Part shown: positions 36,946 through 45,538 of the stretch, piece by piece
Position numbering within the stretch: position 1 is the first letter of the stretch
Layout of the letters: each line of letters opens with the position of its first letter
Assembly: GCF_022810305.1 (NCBI RefSeq)
Contig: NZ_JALGQH010000016.1
Span: 62,001 to 126,000, forward strand
DNA length: 64,000 nt
Reading direction: 5' to 3'
From: Rhodococcus sp. ARC_M6
GTDB taxonomy: Bacteria > Actinomycetota > Actinomycetes > Mycobacteriales > Mycobacteriaceae
Notes under the pieces: generated by a model
What the model saw: only the letters and a program-made list of their open reading frames with translations
What the model was told of the DNA's origin: nothing
Database searches by the model: none
Program-made: the position numbers and the translations under genes

Positions 36946-38865
36946 TCAGTTGTCCCCGAGATAGACGAACTTGCGGGTGATGAGATGTTTGGCATCGCTC
37001 AGTGTTTCGTCGGTGATTCGTCCGGCGTGATCGATACTGAGCAGCACGTTCATGCCCGCAGCCGGATAACCCAACGCCAAGCGAAACTGCCCCACCTCGC
37101 CGGGTAGGCGCACCGCGGCGGGCGCAGTACCGTCCGCATATGGTTCCTGCGCGAGAAAGAATTCGCTGGACAGACTCAGTTGCTGAGGTTCGGCGCCGAC
37201 GCTTGCGGCATCACTGGTCACCGATTCGTAAAAGGTGAGATCTTTCTGAGCGCGAGTAACAGCGACAGCTCGAGCCAGATCGCTGTCCCCGCTCTGAGTG
37301 GGCCACGGAACCAACATGCTGACAGTCCCGCCTCGCCACCCTGCCGCCGCAGCCTCGAGCGTGAGCACGCTTTCGCCCAGCGGCCAATCGGTTACCGCCA
37401 CGAAGCATCCGGATCCACACCCGCGCAAGGAGAGCGCAGTGTTCACCCCGCCCATCCCCACTGCGCCGATCAAGGTGTATTTCTGGTCCGGTTCCTGAGC
37501 GTAGTAGTCAACGCGGCGCGGAGTCGACAGTCGAACCACCAACTGCCCTTCGCTGGCGGCGACGCTCACCCCGATCTGTCCGGCCAGTGTTCCCAGCGGC
37601 AGAACCGGACCGATGGCTGCCGCTGGACCCGGCTGGGTGGGTGAGTTGGCAGGCGCGGTCGAGACCAGTGCAGCACTGATGGCGAGCACCGAGATCAGGA
37701 GGATGTTTTCGATACGAATCCGATTGCGCAGCTTGCCGACTGGGTCAGTTCTGCGCATCGTCCGGCGCGCCGATATCGCCACACCCGAGGCTGCGATGAC
37801 GAAGAGTAGTTTGATCGTCAGAAGTTGTCCGTACGTGGTGGAAAACATAGCGGTGATGGGGATCAGCAACAATGCCGAGATCGTACCGGTGGTCACGACG
37901 ACGATGAAGGTCCACAACGCAAGTTGCGTGTATCCGGCCATGACCCACCGAACTGCAGCATGCTCGCCCCGCCAGGCGAATACAGTGCGGACCGTGTGGA
38001 GTAAGGCACCGACCCAGATTGCCGCGGCCACGAGATGAACGGCGGTGAGAAATGCACCCCATCCCGGGGCGACGACGTTTGCATGCGAGCGCAACCCTTC
38101 GGCTGCAATGACCAGCAGAAGGGCCGCGCTCGCAAGTCTGGGCCGCCCTGCAGTTTTCAGCGCCAAGGCCAACACGAGCCCACCGGTCTCGACGAGCAAG
38201 ATGATGCCCACACGTTCTTGCCATAGCGCAGCAACGTTGGACGAGGCGGCGAGCGAAACCATAAGGCCTGCAACGCCTACCAGTCCAATGCAGGCGCCGG
38301 CCGGAGGCCAGGTGCGTAGCCTCTTCAGTGAAGGATTCTCGGCGTAGGCCACGGAGGTCGATCTCTCCGCAACAATTGTTCCGAGTGCGAGGGCGAGCCC
38401 GACGAACAGCAGCCACCGGAGCACGGTTTCCGTCCACGAGGTCGAGGAACTGTCGTTGCCATCGCTGCTGTCGGTCAAAGCGAGGCCGACGGCAAACCGA
38501 AAGTCTTCCTCGACGAGGTCACCATCTGCGCCGATCACTTGCCACCGGACGGTGTAGGTGCCCGGCGGCGGAGCATCCGAGAGCCGGGAAGTGATTGCGC
38601 GGCCTCCCTTGGATGACTCTGCCGCATCCATCGGGCTCTCACGGCCAGCGTCGTCCAGGACTTTGATTGCATCGGTCCCGGGGGTGACTTGCTCGTTGAA
38701 GATCAGGGTGATGGTTTGCGGAGGCTCGGAAACGGCAGTCTCCGAGCCAGGTTCGGTAAAGAGCAGCGTGGGGTGAGCGTTGGCGATGCCAGCTCCCAGA
38801 ACCGCAAGGACTCCCGCGACGAGCACAAGTGTGATGCTCTGGAGCAATCGAAGGAACAACGACAT
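36946..38865 (-). CDS. CopC-CopD fusion copper resistance protein
   Basis: 639 residues. Signal peptide ending ANA, so the mature N-terminus is H-P (HPTLLFTEP), the Cu(II)-binding His of CopC domains (about 31-127). Then eight or so membrane helices of CopD (about 150-425) and a C-terminal extracytoplasmic domain (about 435-639) seen in actinobacterial fusions. CopC binds copper outside; CopD is a membrane partner linked to copper uptake or supply. It follows the F510-type gene by 7 bp, so they share an operon downstream of dyad I. Confidence 0.9.
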   Translation of the reverse strand: MSLFLRLLQSITLVLVAGVLAVLGAGIANAHPTLLFTEPGSETAVSEPPQTITLIFNEQVTPGTDAIKVLDDAGRESPMDAAESSKGGRAITSRLSDAPPPGTYTVRWQVIGADGDLVEEDFRFAVGLALTDSSDGNDSSSTSWTETVLRWLLFVGLALALGTIVAERSTSVAYAENPSLKRLRTWPPAGACIGLVGVAGLMVSLAASSNVAALWQERVGIILLVETGGLVLALALKTAGRPRLASAALLLVIAAEGLRSHANVVAPGWGAFLTAVHLVAAAIWVGALLHTVRTVFAWRGEHAAVRWVMAGYTQLALWTFIVVVTTGTISALLLIPITAMFSTTYGQLLTIKLLFVIAASGVAISARRTMRRTDPVGKLRNRIRIENILLISVLAISAALVSTAPANSPTQPGPAAAIGPVLPLGTLAGQIGVSVAASEGQLVVRLSTPRRVDYYAQEPDQKYTLIGAVGMGGVNTALSLRGCGSGCFVAVTDWPLGESVLTLEAAAAGWRGGTVSMLVPWPTQSGDSDLARAVAVTRAQKDLTFYESVTSDAASVGAEPQQLSLSSEFFLAQEPYADGTAPAAVRLPGEVGQFRLALGYPAAGMNVLLSIDHAGRITDETLSDAKHLITRKFVYLGDN

Positions 38866-38872
38866 GTTCAGG

Positions 38873-39715
38873 TCAGTTCAGGGCATACAGTGACTGAGAA
38901 GTCGCCGCGTACGCGCGGTCGTAACTCGCCGCAGTCAACGCTTCAACAGCACCGACATTAGCGCGTTTCTCCCAGTCTTTCCCTTCCCTGCTTCGCCAGG
39001 CGAATCCATCTTGATCGACCCCCCACAATGCATCCGATGCACCCGCGATCAGCACCAGAGATGGCGCTCCAGGGACGTCCGTGAAGGTTCGTGCATTGTC
39101 GTTGCTGTACTGAACACCTGACGAGGTGACAGCCCATGCCCCACTATCGGTGAGAGCGAGGGAGGCGGCACCCACCGCAGCGCCGGATTCCCACGACATG
39201 CCCTGATCCATCGACACTTTAACTCCGCTGACGCCGTCGAAGCCGACGAGTGTCTTGCCGTCTGTGGCCAGAGAATGGAAGTCCACTTGTCCCGCGAGCG
39301 AGCTATCCGTCCAGGTTCGGCCACCGTCGCTGCTGGTGCGTAGACCAAGGGGGTTGGCTGCGCTGCTGGACGGACCCGGATGACCTGAGGAGAAAAGCGT
39401 GTCACTGCCAGTCGTGCCCGCCAACCCCATCAAATCGTCGTCGGAATCACCCACTCGCACTGTGTCACCCGAATCTCCGATAGCGAACAGTCCTCGATGC
39501 GTACCCGCCAGGACGGTGCCGTCGGCGTTGATATGCAACCCGTGCAGATGATCAAGTTCGGATGTGAACTCCACGCCTGGCGTGGAGGGGGCGACGGACT
39601 GCCCAGCCTTGTCGTCGCTTACCTGCGCCGAACAAGCCACGAGAAAGACGGCGATGAGAGCGGTGCCGACGATCCCCACGATTGGGGACGTTCGCGTACG
39701 ACGACTATTGGGCAT
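38873..39715 (-). CDS. F510_1955-type lipoprotein with BNR/Asp-box repeats
   Basis: 280 residues from ATG 39715; the frame to 39769 runs into dyad I and is less likely. Lipobox FLVAC (about 27), followed by a beta-propeller-like domain with Asp-box motifs (SSDGGRTWTDSS, SMDQGMSWESG, SNDNARTFTD). Labelled a glycosyl hydrolase family in databases on fold alone; such genes recur beside copC/copD in actinobacteria. First gene of a leftward operon F510-copCD-(92 aa)-DUF305-ldt. The dyad lies 60 bp upstream. Confidence 0.78.
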   Translation of the reverse strand: MPNSRRTRTSPIVGIVGTALIAVFLVACSAQVSDDKAGQSVAPSTPGVEFTSELDHLHGLHINADGTVLAGTHRGLFAIGDSGDTVRVGDSDDDLMGLAGTTGSDTLFSSGHPGPSSSAANPLGLRTSSDGGRTWTDSSLAGQVDFHSLATDGKTLVGFDGVSGVKVSMDQGMSWESGAAVGAASLALTDSGAWAVTSSGVQYSNDNARTFTDVPGAPSLVLIAGASDALWGVDQDGFAWRSREGKDWEKRANVGAVEALTAASYDRAYAATSQSLYALN

Positions 39716-39774
39716 CTGAATGATTCGTCCTGTACTCGAGGGATGACAACGATTCCGGGCGACCGGCACCGCAT

Positions 39775-39793
39775 CTACTAAGGTGCATAGTAG
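39775..39793. promoter_or_regulatory. BlaI-type dyad I
   Basis: CTACTAA-GGTGC-ATAGTAG, 60 bp upstream of the leftward F510-copCD operon and also facing the rightward csoR side. Confidence 0.8.
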
Positions 39794-39867
39794 ATGAGGG
39801 TGTCGCCTGGTCGCGAATTCGCCCCCGGTAGTGCTCGAGGAATGCTCGCCGCCGAACCCCGCATCTA

Positions 39868-39884
39868 ATACCGTAGGGGGGTAT
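39868..39884 (+). promoter_or_regulatory. CsoR-type copper operator
   Basis: ATACC-GTAGGGG-GGTAT. Its core TACCGTAGGGGGGTA has the same length and layout as the box at 26548. It lies about 350 bp upstream of csoR and is presumably its autoregulatory site. Confidence 0.65.
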
Positions 39885-40038
39885 AATCGGCTATCGATGT
39901 TCCACGAACAGGTCGACGGGATGGCGGGGCGTCGAGTTCGTCGCCGGCGCGACCGGAGCTGGCAGGAAGATTGAACACAGCACGGGGCGCAGCCGCACTG
40001 CCTAGCCCGGCTGGCAGAAAAGATGGAGAGCTCTTCTT

Positions 40039-40188
40039 ATGTGGTCACTAACCCAGAGGATCCTGCAGTTGGCGAAGCACCCATCCACGCGGGCGGTCGC
40101 TCAATGTGCCTTCTTGTGTGCCGTTGCCGCACTCCAACATAGCCAGAGCAGGGCCAATCAATCGTCGCCCACCACATCGGCGACATGA
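40039..40188 (+). CDS. Possible small peptide (49 aa)
   Basis: ATG 40039 is preceded by GGAGAG and sits where the AlbA_2 gene starts in the duplicated leader. The product has a short hydrophobic stretch with two Cys (CAFLCAVAAL). It could equally be a truncated leftover of the leader duplication. Confidence 0.3.
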   Translation: MWSLTQRILQLAKHPSTRAVAQCAFLCAVAALQHSQSRANQSSPTTSAT

Positions 40189-40233
40189 TTTCGCATCTGG
40201 CCCACTACGGGCAACGAGCACCAGGAGAATCTC

Positions 40234-40560
40234 GTGGGCACAACCAATCCAGTTGATCCAGGCCGTCGCGACAATGCGACCCACGGATACATCAGTGCAA
40301 AAGACTCGTACCTCAAACGCCTCAAGCGCATCGAAGGCCAGTCACGAGGGCTGCAGCGAATGGTTGAAGAGGAAAAATACTGCATCGACATCCTTACCCA
40401 AATATCGGCGATGACGAAAGCGCTGCAGGCGGTGGCTATGGGATTACTCGAAGACCATCTCAGTCATTGTGTCGTCGATGCCGCTGCAACAGGGGGTGCC
40501 GAATCCGACGCCAAGATCAGGGAGGCCACCGAAGCGATCAGACGACTCGTGAATTCGTAA
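40234..40560 (+). CDS. csoR: Copper-sensing repressor CsoR
   Basis: 108 residues, all-helical CsoR/RcnR fold. The Cu(I) site is intact: Cys50 (KYCIDI), His75 and Cys79 (EDHLSHC), with the same spacing as mycobacterial CsoR (C-x24-H-x3-C). An N-terminal tail of about 20 residues precedes the fold. GTG 40234 has AGGAG 7 bp upstream. Copper binding would release it from boxes at 39868 and 26548, inducing itself and the efflux operon. Confidence 0.92.
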   Translation: MGTTNPVDPGRRDNATHGYISAKDSYLKRLKRIEGQSRGLQRMVEEEKYCIDILTQISAMTKALQAVAMGLLEDHLSHCVVDAAATGGAESDAKIREATEAIRRLVNS

Positions 40561-41012
40561 GGACCCTTCATCTGATTTCCAATGACGATCTACTAGTCGC
40601 TGGGCCGGTATTTCGACTCCCAGACTTCTCGAAACTCATTTGTGTAGAACGTGATTGAGCTCGAATCATGTTTTTGAATGCGGGTCAGGGGTATGCGATA
40701 CTCTTCGTGCAGTCTGCCCATGTCTGCGGTCGAAGTGTGTGCTCGGCCGCCCATGGGTGCGCATATCCAGGCAAGCTGCTGCTGCCCCTCCGGTAATCGT
40801 GGTTCTCCATGACTCGCCGTGGGATTCGGCGCCCTCGCTGCCTCCGTCGTCGTGATCGGTGTCGCCGGTCGTGTCTGCCGCCATATGCATTGCCACCAAA
40901 ACACTTCCACCAAACTGGGTACGGTCCAGGCAGTGTCGACGTCGCTGGGGGTGATGCACGATGAGCCCGAGGAACGGTTGCGGAGAGCTGCGCTCCTCAA
41001 CTGCCGCAATTT

Positions 41013-41302
41013 CTCGAGATGGCCACGATTTCGGGTGACCGGCACCGCACCTACTAAGATGTATAGTAGGTGAGGGTATCGGCTGGCTGTGAATTCGCCA
41101 GACAGTGCTCGGGAAATGTTCGCCACGGAACCGCTTCCTGTGCGGAAGAGGGCATAGCTCGATTATCGATGTTCCGTGAACTGGTAGACGGGATAGCGAG
41201 GGGCGTCGAGTTCGTTGCCGGAACTGGCAGGGAGATTGAACGCAGCACGCTGCCAGCCGCGCTTTTCAGCCTGCTGGCAGAAAAGATTGGAGCACTCTCA
41301 TG
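41013..41302 (+). repeat. Duplicated leader, copy 2
   Basis: Diverged copy of 39735-40041 with dyad J conserved. The segment corresponding to the CsoR box no longer reads TACC...GGTA. It ends at the AlbA_2 start codon. The stretch 40561-41012 before it has no supported gene. Confidence 0.75.
41051..41069 (+). promoter_or_regulatory. BlaI-type dyad J
   Basis: CTACTAA-GATGT-ATAGTAG, flanked by CAC/GTG complementarity, upstream of the AlbA_2 gene. Confidence 0.8.
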
Positions 41303-41887
41303 TCGTTACCAACCCACTCGTTGACCGAGGCATCGGTTCGGTCGTGGGTCGAAGGACTTTCGGAGGAGTCGGAGATGCTCGAGTTCAAGGTTGCCGGTGC
41401 GTTCGGTGCGTTCGGTGCGTTCGGTGCGAATCGGCGGGATAGAAGGCCCAACGGGTGGACTCAGATGCAAGAGCGAGCGAAAGACGTCGCGGCGTTTGCT
41501 AACAGCCGCGGTGGGCTGATTGTGCTCGGAGTGAACGATGCGGCCGAATCATCGTCCGTCAGTGAAGAGGGTCGTTTGCAGCCGCTGGACCCGGACCGGA
41601 TAGATGCTGCGATCGAGCAGTACCGCAAAGATGTGAGTGCGTATGCGCAGCCCATCCCGTTGTTTGACATGTTCGCGGTGCCGGCCGCGAATGGCAGATC
41701 CTACGTTGTGGTGGTTGTTCCGCCGAGTGCGCAGGTACCTCATGCGGTCCGGGCGGGTACAGACGATCGGCCTATGCTCATGTACCCGGTCAGGGCATCG
41801 GGGGAGTCCTACACACGTTATCTGCCTGAGTTCGAGATAGCGGAGCGTGACCGTGGCCGTTTCCGATCATCCGATGACAGGAATTGA
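41300..41887 (+). CDS. AlbA_2 (Schlafen-type) domain protein, probably truncated
   Basis: 195 residues with the AlbA_2 pattern: EMLEFKVAG, DVAAFANSRGGLIVLGVND, and the closing YPVRASGESYTRYLPEFEIAERDRGRF split over the end. Such proteins usually continue for another one to several hundred residues; this one stops at a short charged tail. A 9-bp repeat (41401-41427, three units) inserts G-A-F-G-A-F-G-A after the conserved EFK, which may disturb the fold. It is expressed from a copy of the dyad I/csoR leader. Role (nucleic-acid binding or defence-like) unknown. Confidence 0.7.
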   Translation: MSLPTHSLTEASVRSWVEGLSEESEMLEFKVAGAFGAFGAFGANRRDRRPNGWTQMQERAKDVAAFANSRGGLIVLGVNDAAESSSVSEEGRLQPLDPDRIDAAIEQYRKDVSAYAQPIPLFDMFAVPAANGRSYVVVVVPPSAQVPHAVRAGTDDRPMLMYPVRASGESYTRYLPEFEIAERDRGRFRSSDDRN

Positions 41888-42514
41888 CGTGTACACCAGA
41901 TTTGGAGTCCGGTGTCCGGACCCCTAGGGACAGTAGTGCTGACATCTGGGTGGTACTCAGTGTGAATCCGGACGCCCCTGTTGATGAGACTCTCACCGGT
42001 TGCGGTTCGGCGGGGGATCTCCGATTGGGGTGGGCGTGTGCATTTTCTGTGAGGCGTCGCCGGCGTGCATGCACCCAGGGTGGTCACTGATCATGGTCAT
42101 CGGGTCGACGAACCGAAGGGTTCGCTGATCCTGCGCACGACGAGGTTTGCGCCTCGCGAATCCAGTCCGAAGTGCCTGCTGCACTTGATGTTTCAAAGTC
42201 TCCGCCAGCTTGGAAATGCAGTGCCTGGCGCCACCCACCGCCGCTCATGTTGCTGAGGCACCCAAGGCTGCCCCGGCTGACAAGGCTGGTGGGCTCGGGT
42301 TCAAGTCGGGCGCAAAGGTTCCGGCCGCAAAAAGTGACGCTCCGCGACAGGGGCTGTGCACCCTTTGGTGATGACGTGCGCATGCTGCGTTCGCACCGAG
42401 GACACTGGTCCGGCAGATCGAGGATGGTCCCGCGATCCTGACGGGCACCCGCGGTCTGCGGTCGACCTGGCGTAGTCATCCGGTGCACAGATCGCGCTGG
42501 TGTTGGTCCCTCGG
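41888..42514. other. Intergenic with a possible coding remnant
   Basis: No intact gene. A 51-residue plus-strand frame at 42216-42371 (Ala/Lys-rich, LGFKSGAKVPAAK) has a coding-like composition but no ribosome site; it may be the tail of a lost gene. A G+C-richer region begins beyond 42.3 kb. Confidence 0.35.
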
Positions 42515-43351
42515 TCACATGCCCGACATCGGCGAGTGCACATCCGGCATGGGGGACAGCGACTGCAGCAGCGACGGGTGGACGAGGACGGCGACCCCGA
42601 GCAGGACGACCGCGGTCCCGACCACCCGGGTGAGTGCGACACCGTGGCGGGAGTTCTTCTCGGCCAGGAAGATGGCGGTGATCGCCGCCATCCAGGTCAG
42701 GTTCATCAATCCGACGACGAGAAGGACCGCCATCAGCGCCCAGCAGCAGCCCAGGCAGTAGAGCCCGTGTGATGCACCGGCGTGGAAGGTGCCCCGCAGA
42801 CCGGTTCCGAAGTCGTGGGTGGTGAGGAAGGTCAGCGGGGTGCGGCAGGCCCGCAGGCACGCCTGCTTCCACCGGGTGAACTGGTATCCGCCGGCGATGA
42901 CGAGCACACCACCGGCCGCTACCTCGACCCACGTCGAGCCGTGCGAGACCTGGCGGAAGCCGAGCAGCGCCGCCAGCGGAACGACCCCGACAGCCGACCA
43001 CACCGCCAGGTATCCCGCAGTAAAGGTGACCGTCGGGGCGAGTCCGCGGGCCTGCCGGCGCATGACCAGGCGGTGCAGCAAGACGATCGGGGCGATCGTC
43101 GGAAACATCATCGCCACCATCATCGTCGTCCACATGGCGAGAAAGACGGCGGCCCCCATATCGAAGGGCATGGCCGTGCCGACCCACGCGAAACCCTGAA
43201 CCATCGACTCCATGCCGCCCGCAGTACCGACGGTGCGCCACCACGCAACCCCGGCAAGGGCGAGCAGAATCACCACCGTGGCGAGCATCGCCCGGCGTTC
43301 GAGGGCGATGTAGGCCATCCGGGGAGTGTCGATCCTCGGGGCCTGGCCCAT
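42515..43351 (-). CDS. DUF2182 membrane protein
   Basis: 278 residues from ATG 43351 (AAGGAG 5 bp upstream). About seven membrane helices; DUF2182 motifs MWTTMMVAMMFPTIAP, and a His/Cys segment SHGLYCLGCCWALM suited to metal binding. Often described as a predicted metal-binding integral membrane protein and commonly paired with DUF1326, as here (52 bp gap). Function unknown. No BlaI dyad or CsoR box is near. The region is visibly higher in G+C than the copper block, hinting at a separate origin. Confidence 0.85.
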   Translation of the reverse strand: MGQAPRIDTPRMAYIALERRAMLATVVILLALAGVAWWRTVGTAGGMESMVQGFAWVGTAMPFDMGAAVFLAMWTTMMVAMMFPTIAPIVLLHRLVMRRQARGLAPTVTFTAGYLAVWSAVGVVPLAALLGFRQVSHGSTWVEVAAGGVLVIAGGYQFTRWKQACLRACRTPLTFLTTHDFGTGLRGTFHAGASHGLYCLGCCWALMAVLLVVGLMNLTWMAAITAIFLAEKNSRHGVALTRVVGTAVVLLGVAVLVHPSLLQSLSPMPDVHSPMSGM

Positions 43352-43403
43352 CGGCACTCCTTCCGTCACGCCCCACCGCTGTATCGCGGTGCACTGCTGC
43401 GAG

Positions 43404-44039
43404 TCAGAACTTGCCGGCCGCTCCGGCGGGCGCCATCCGGTTCTCGCTGGACCACTCGACGCGCGAGTAGTACGCGTTGTTGCCCGGATGCTCGAATGTC
43501 ACTCCGTCGGCGTCGAGTCGCAGCATCGAGGTAGTGCCGATCTGACCGTCTTGGAAGATGAACCCGTCCTTGAGCACCATGTGCGGTTCGTGCTTCTCCC
43601 CGGTCACCGGGTTTGTGAAGCTCTGCATCTGAACTACCAATTTGTCGCCGACCTGGACTCGGGAATCGGTGTCCCGGTCGTCGATCTCGATCGTCTCGAA
43701 GAACGGGCCATGGATCTCGCTGACCGTCGCGGCGAGGATCTCCCAGGGCAAACCGGGATCCTCGGCGGTGAGGATCGGCACCAGGGCCTGTCGCTGCTCA
43801 GGGTTCGCGTCGATGAACAGGGCCATCGTTCCATTGCCTTCGTGGATGGCGCCGGGCCATTTCACCGCGCTCGCCACCTTTGCCTCCGCCAGATCGACGC
43901 CGTCGCGTTCACCTCCGGTGACCTCGAATCCGATCACACCGTCACAGTGTCCGTGGGTGGGAAAGCCGCTCATGTTGCACGGGCACCCAAGGTCGCAGTT
44001 GCAGGCCTCGTAGTAGTTCGCCGAGATTCGCCAGGCCAT
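43404..44039 (-). CDS. DUF1326 protein
   Basis: 211 residues, soluble, with an N-terminal Cys-rich site NYYEACNCDLGCPCNMSG and HCDG, the hallmark of DUF1326 and a likely metal site. It is upstream of the DUF2182 gene, the usual family partner. The pair may form a metal-handling unit; no experimental role is known to me. Confidence 0.87.
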   Translation of the reverse strand: MAWRISANYYEACNCDLGCPCNMSGFPTHGHCDGVIGFEVTGGERDGVDLAEAKVASAVKWPGAIHEGNGTMALFIDANPEQRQALVPILTAEDPGLPWEILAATVSEIHGPFFETIEIDDRDTDSRVQVGDKLVVQMQSFTNPVTGEKHEPHMVLKDGFIFQDGQIGTTSMLRLDADGVTFEHPGNNAYYSRVEWSSENRMAPAGAAGKF

Positions 44040-44443
44040 TTCCGCTCACTCCTCGTCGCTGAATCGTTTCGCTAGGTCATCACGCGCAGCCCTAATGGGT
44101 GCCCCCGCAATCCATCCGTTCAGCGCACCGGCAGCCCCAGCTCGAGCCGGTATCTACCCATGCTCCCACTTCGCTGCAACGCGAACAACGATCAGGGAAG
44201 CGGGTGCGGATTTCGTTCGGTGAGCCCTTCAGCCGACCCGCCCGAATGTAGGCACCCAATCCTGCAGGCTTCTTGACGGCTCACGCCCTTGTTCACGAGA
44301 TCAAAATTGGCGCGCCGTTCCCGATGTAGTGCCTCGCCACGTGAGGAACCGCGTTACTTCCGTATCTCGAATTCCATCGCAACACTGAACTGTCGGGTGT
44401 TGCAACGACCGATAGAACCCGAGTCTGACGTGGGCTGATCGGG

Positions 44444-44590
44444 ATGTGTCGGCAGTTCGTGCGATGCGCCGGTTGCGCGCTCACGGATTTGGAGAACGGA
44501 TGCTCGCAGAGGCAGCAGTGCCCTACGGTGTTGCGCACCGTGCCGCCGCGCAAGTGGCCGGCGATCTTCGAGGAAATAGTAGCTACCTAA
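44444..44590 (+). CDS. Possible Cys-rich coding remnant (48 aa)
   Basis: A short frame with Cys at regular spacing (MCRQFVRCAGCALTD, then NGCSQRQQC) and a C-terminal PPRKWPAIFEE. No good ribosome site. It looks like the C-terminus of a larger zinc-binding protein, such as a recombinase or transposase tail. The rest of 44040-44642 shows nothing. Confidence 0.3.
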   Translation: MCRQFVRCAGCALTDLENGCSQRQQCPTVLRTVPPRKWPAIFEEIVAT

Positions 44591-44642
44591 GTTGAAGCTA
44601 TGGAGATCTTGAAAGTGGTGGATATATAGCCGTCACCTGGCC

Positions 44643-45428
44643 TTAACGGACTTGCCGCTCGTGCTGCTCTGTGTCGATCGCCTTTTGGGAGTACACGACC
44701 GGTGACACGGGCAGGCGGGTGTCGACTACCAATCCCGCCACCCCGACCGCCACGCAGACCGACGTCACGACCATCAGCGCCGGGTTCGTCTGCCCGGTCA
44801 ACGCGTCACCGAGCAACACCACTGCGACCGTGCCCGGCAGAATTCCCACCACCGTCGCCGCGGTGTAAGGCAGCAGGCGCACCGCCGAGAGCCCGGCGCA
44901 GTAGTTGACCAGGGCGAACGGTGCCGGGGCGATGAGCCGCAATGATCCGACCGCCAGCCACCCCCGTCTGTCCAGTCGGGCATTGATGGCCTTGACCGCG
45001 GGGTGTGTCATCCGCGCTTGCACCGCGGTGCGCCCGAGCGTGCGCACCAGCAGCAACGCCAGCACAGCGCTGACCGTCGTGGCGGTTATCGCGACGGCGA
45101 ATCCGCCAGTGGGGCCGAACAACAGTCCGGCACTGAGGGTGAACACCGTCCGCGGCACCGGGGCGATCGTCAGCACCGCCTGGACCAGAAAGAACACCAA
45201 CACGAACGCCGGGCCCATCGACTCCGCCCAGTCCCGCACTAGGGAGATCGATGGGAGGGGTACGAGGGCGGCGGCCACTGCCAGCACGGCCAGCACCGCC
45301 ACGGTGGCGAGGAATCGGGGATCGCGCAGGATCATTGGTATCCACCGGGTCCCGCGACGCGGAACGTTGGGGGAGGAACGCGGTGTCCGCCTCGGCGGGC
45401 GGGCGGAGCCGGGAACTAGTTCGATCAT
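44643..45428 (-). CDS. TVP38/TMEM64 family membrane protein
   Basis: 261 residues from ATG 45428 (AGGAG ribosome site). Five to six hydrophobic helices with the VTT/DedA-like core: FSLSAGLLFGPTGG-like (VFTLSAGLLFGPTGGFAVAI) and LRLIAPAPFALVNYCAGLS. Family members act in membrane lipid or metal homeostasis. It is the third gene of the leftward cysK2-MFS-TVP38 group, 110 bp after the MFS stop. Confidence 0.85.
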   Translation of the reverse strand: MIELVPGSARPPRRTPRSSPNVPRRGTRWIPMILRDPRFLATVAVLAVLAVAAALVPLPSISLVRDWAESMGPAFVLVFFLVQAVLTIAPVPRTVFTLSAGLLFGPTGGFAVAITATTVSAVLALLLVRTLGRTAVQARMTHPAVKAINARLDRRGWLAVGSLRLIAPAPFALVNYCAGLSAVRLLPYTAATVVGILPGTVAVVLLGDALTGQTNPALMVVTSVCVAVGVAGLVVDTRLPVSPVVYSQKAIDTEQHERQVR

Positions 45429-45538
45429 GCATAACTCCTGTTCGAGCGCAGAGGACGGATTTGGCCGGAACCCCACCCAATCAAAATCGGCGTAAATTGG
45501 GTGGGGTTGTGGTCTGACCAGGTCGTGGACCCGGCGGA

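Larger units (their letters stand above)
39735..40041 (+). repeat. Duplicated leader, copy 1
   Basis: About 300 bp clearly related to 41013-41302: both start CTCGAG, share CGACCGGCACCGC-like sequence before the dyad, TATCGATGTTCC after it, GGGGCGTCGAGTTCGT, and GGCAGAAAAGAT before an ATG. This copy holds dyad I and a CsoR-type box. Confidence 0.75.

Noticed and set aside
40589-40595. CTACTAG after csoR as a dyad
   Set aside because: No matching right arm, so it is a chance half-site.
40593-41126. 177-aa minus-strand frame covering the duplicated leader
   Set aside because: It runs through dyad J and the leader repeat, and composition is not protein-like.
44575-44581. ATAGTAG near 44.6 kb as a dyad outside the copper region
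   Set aside because: The left arm is absent; it lies in the end of a coding remnant.
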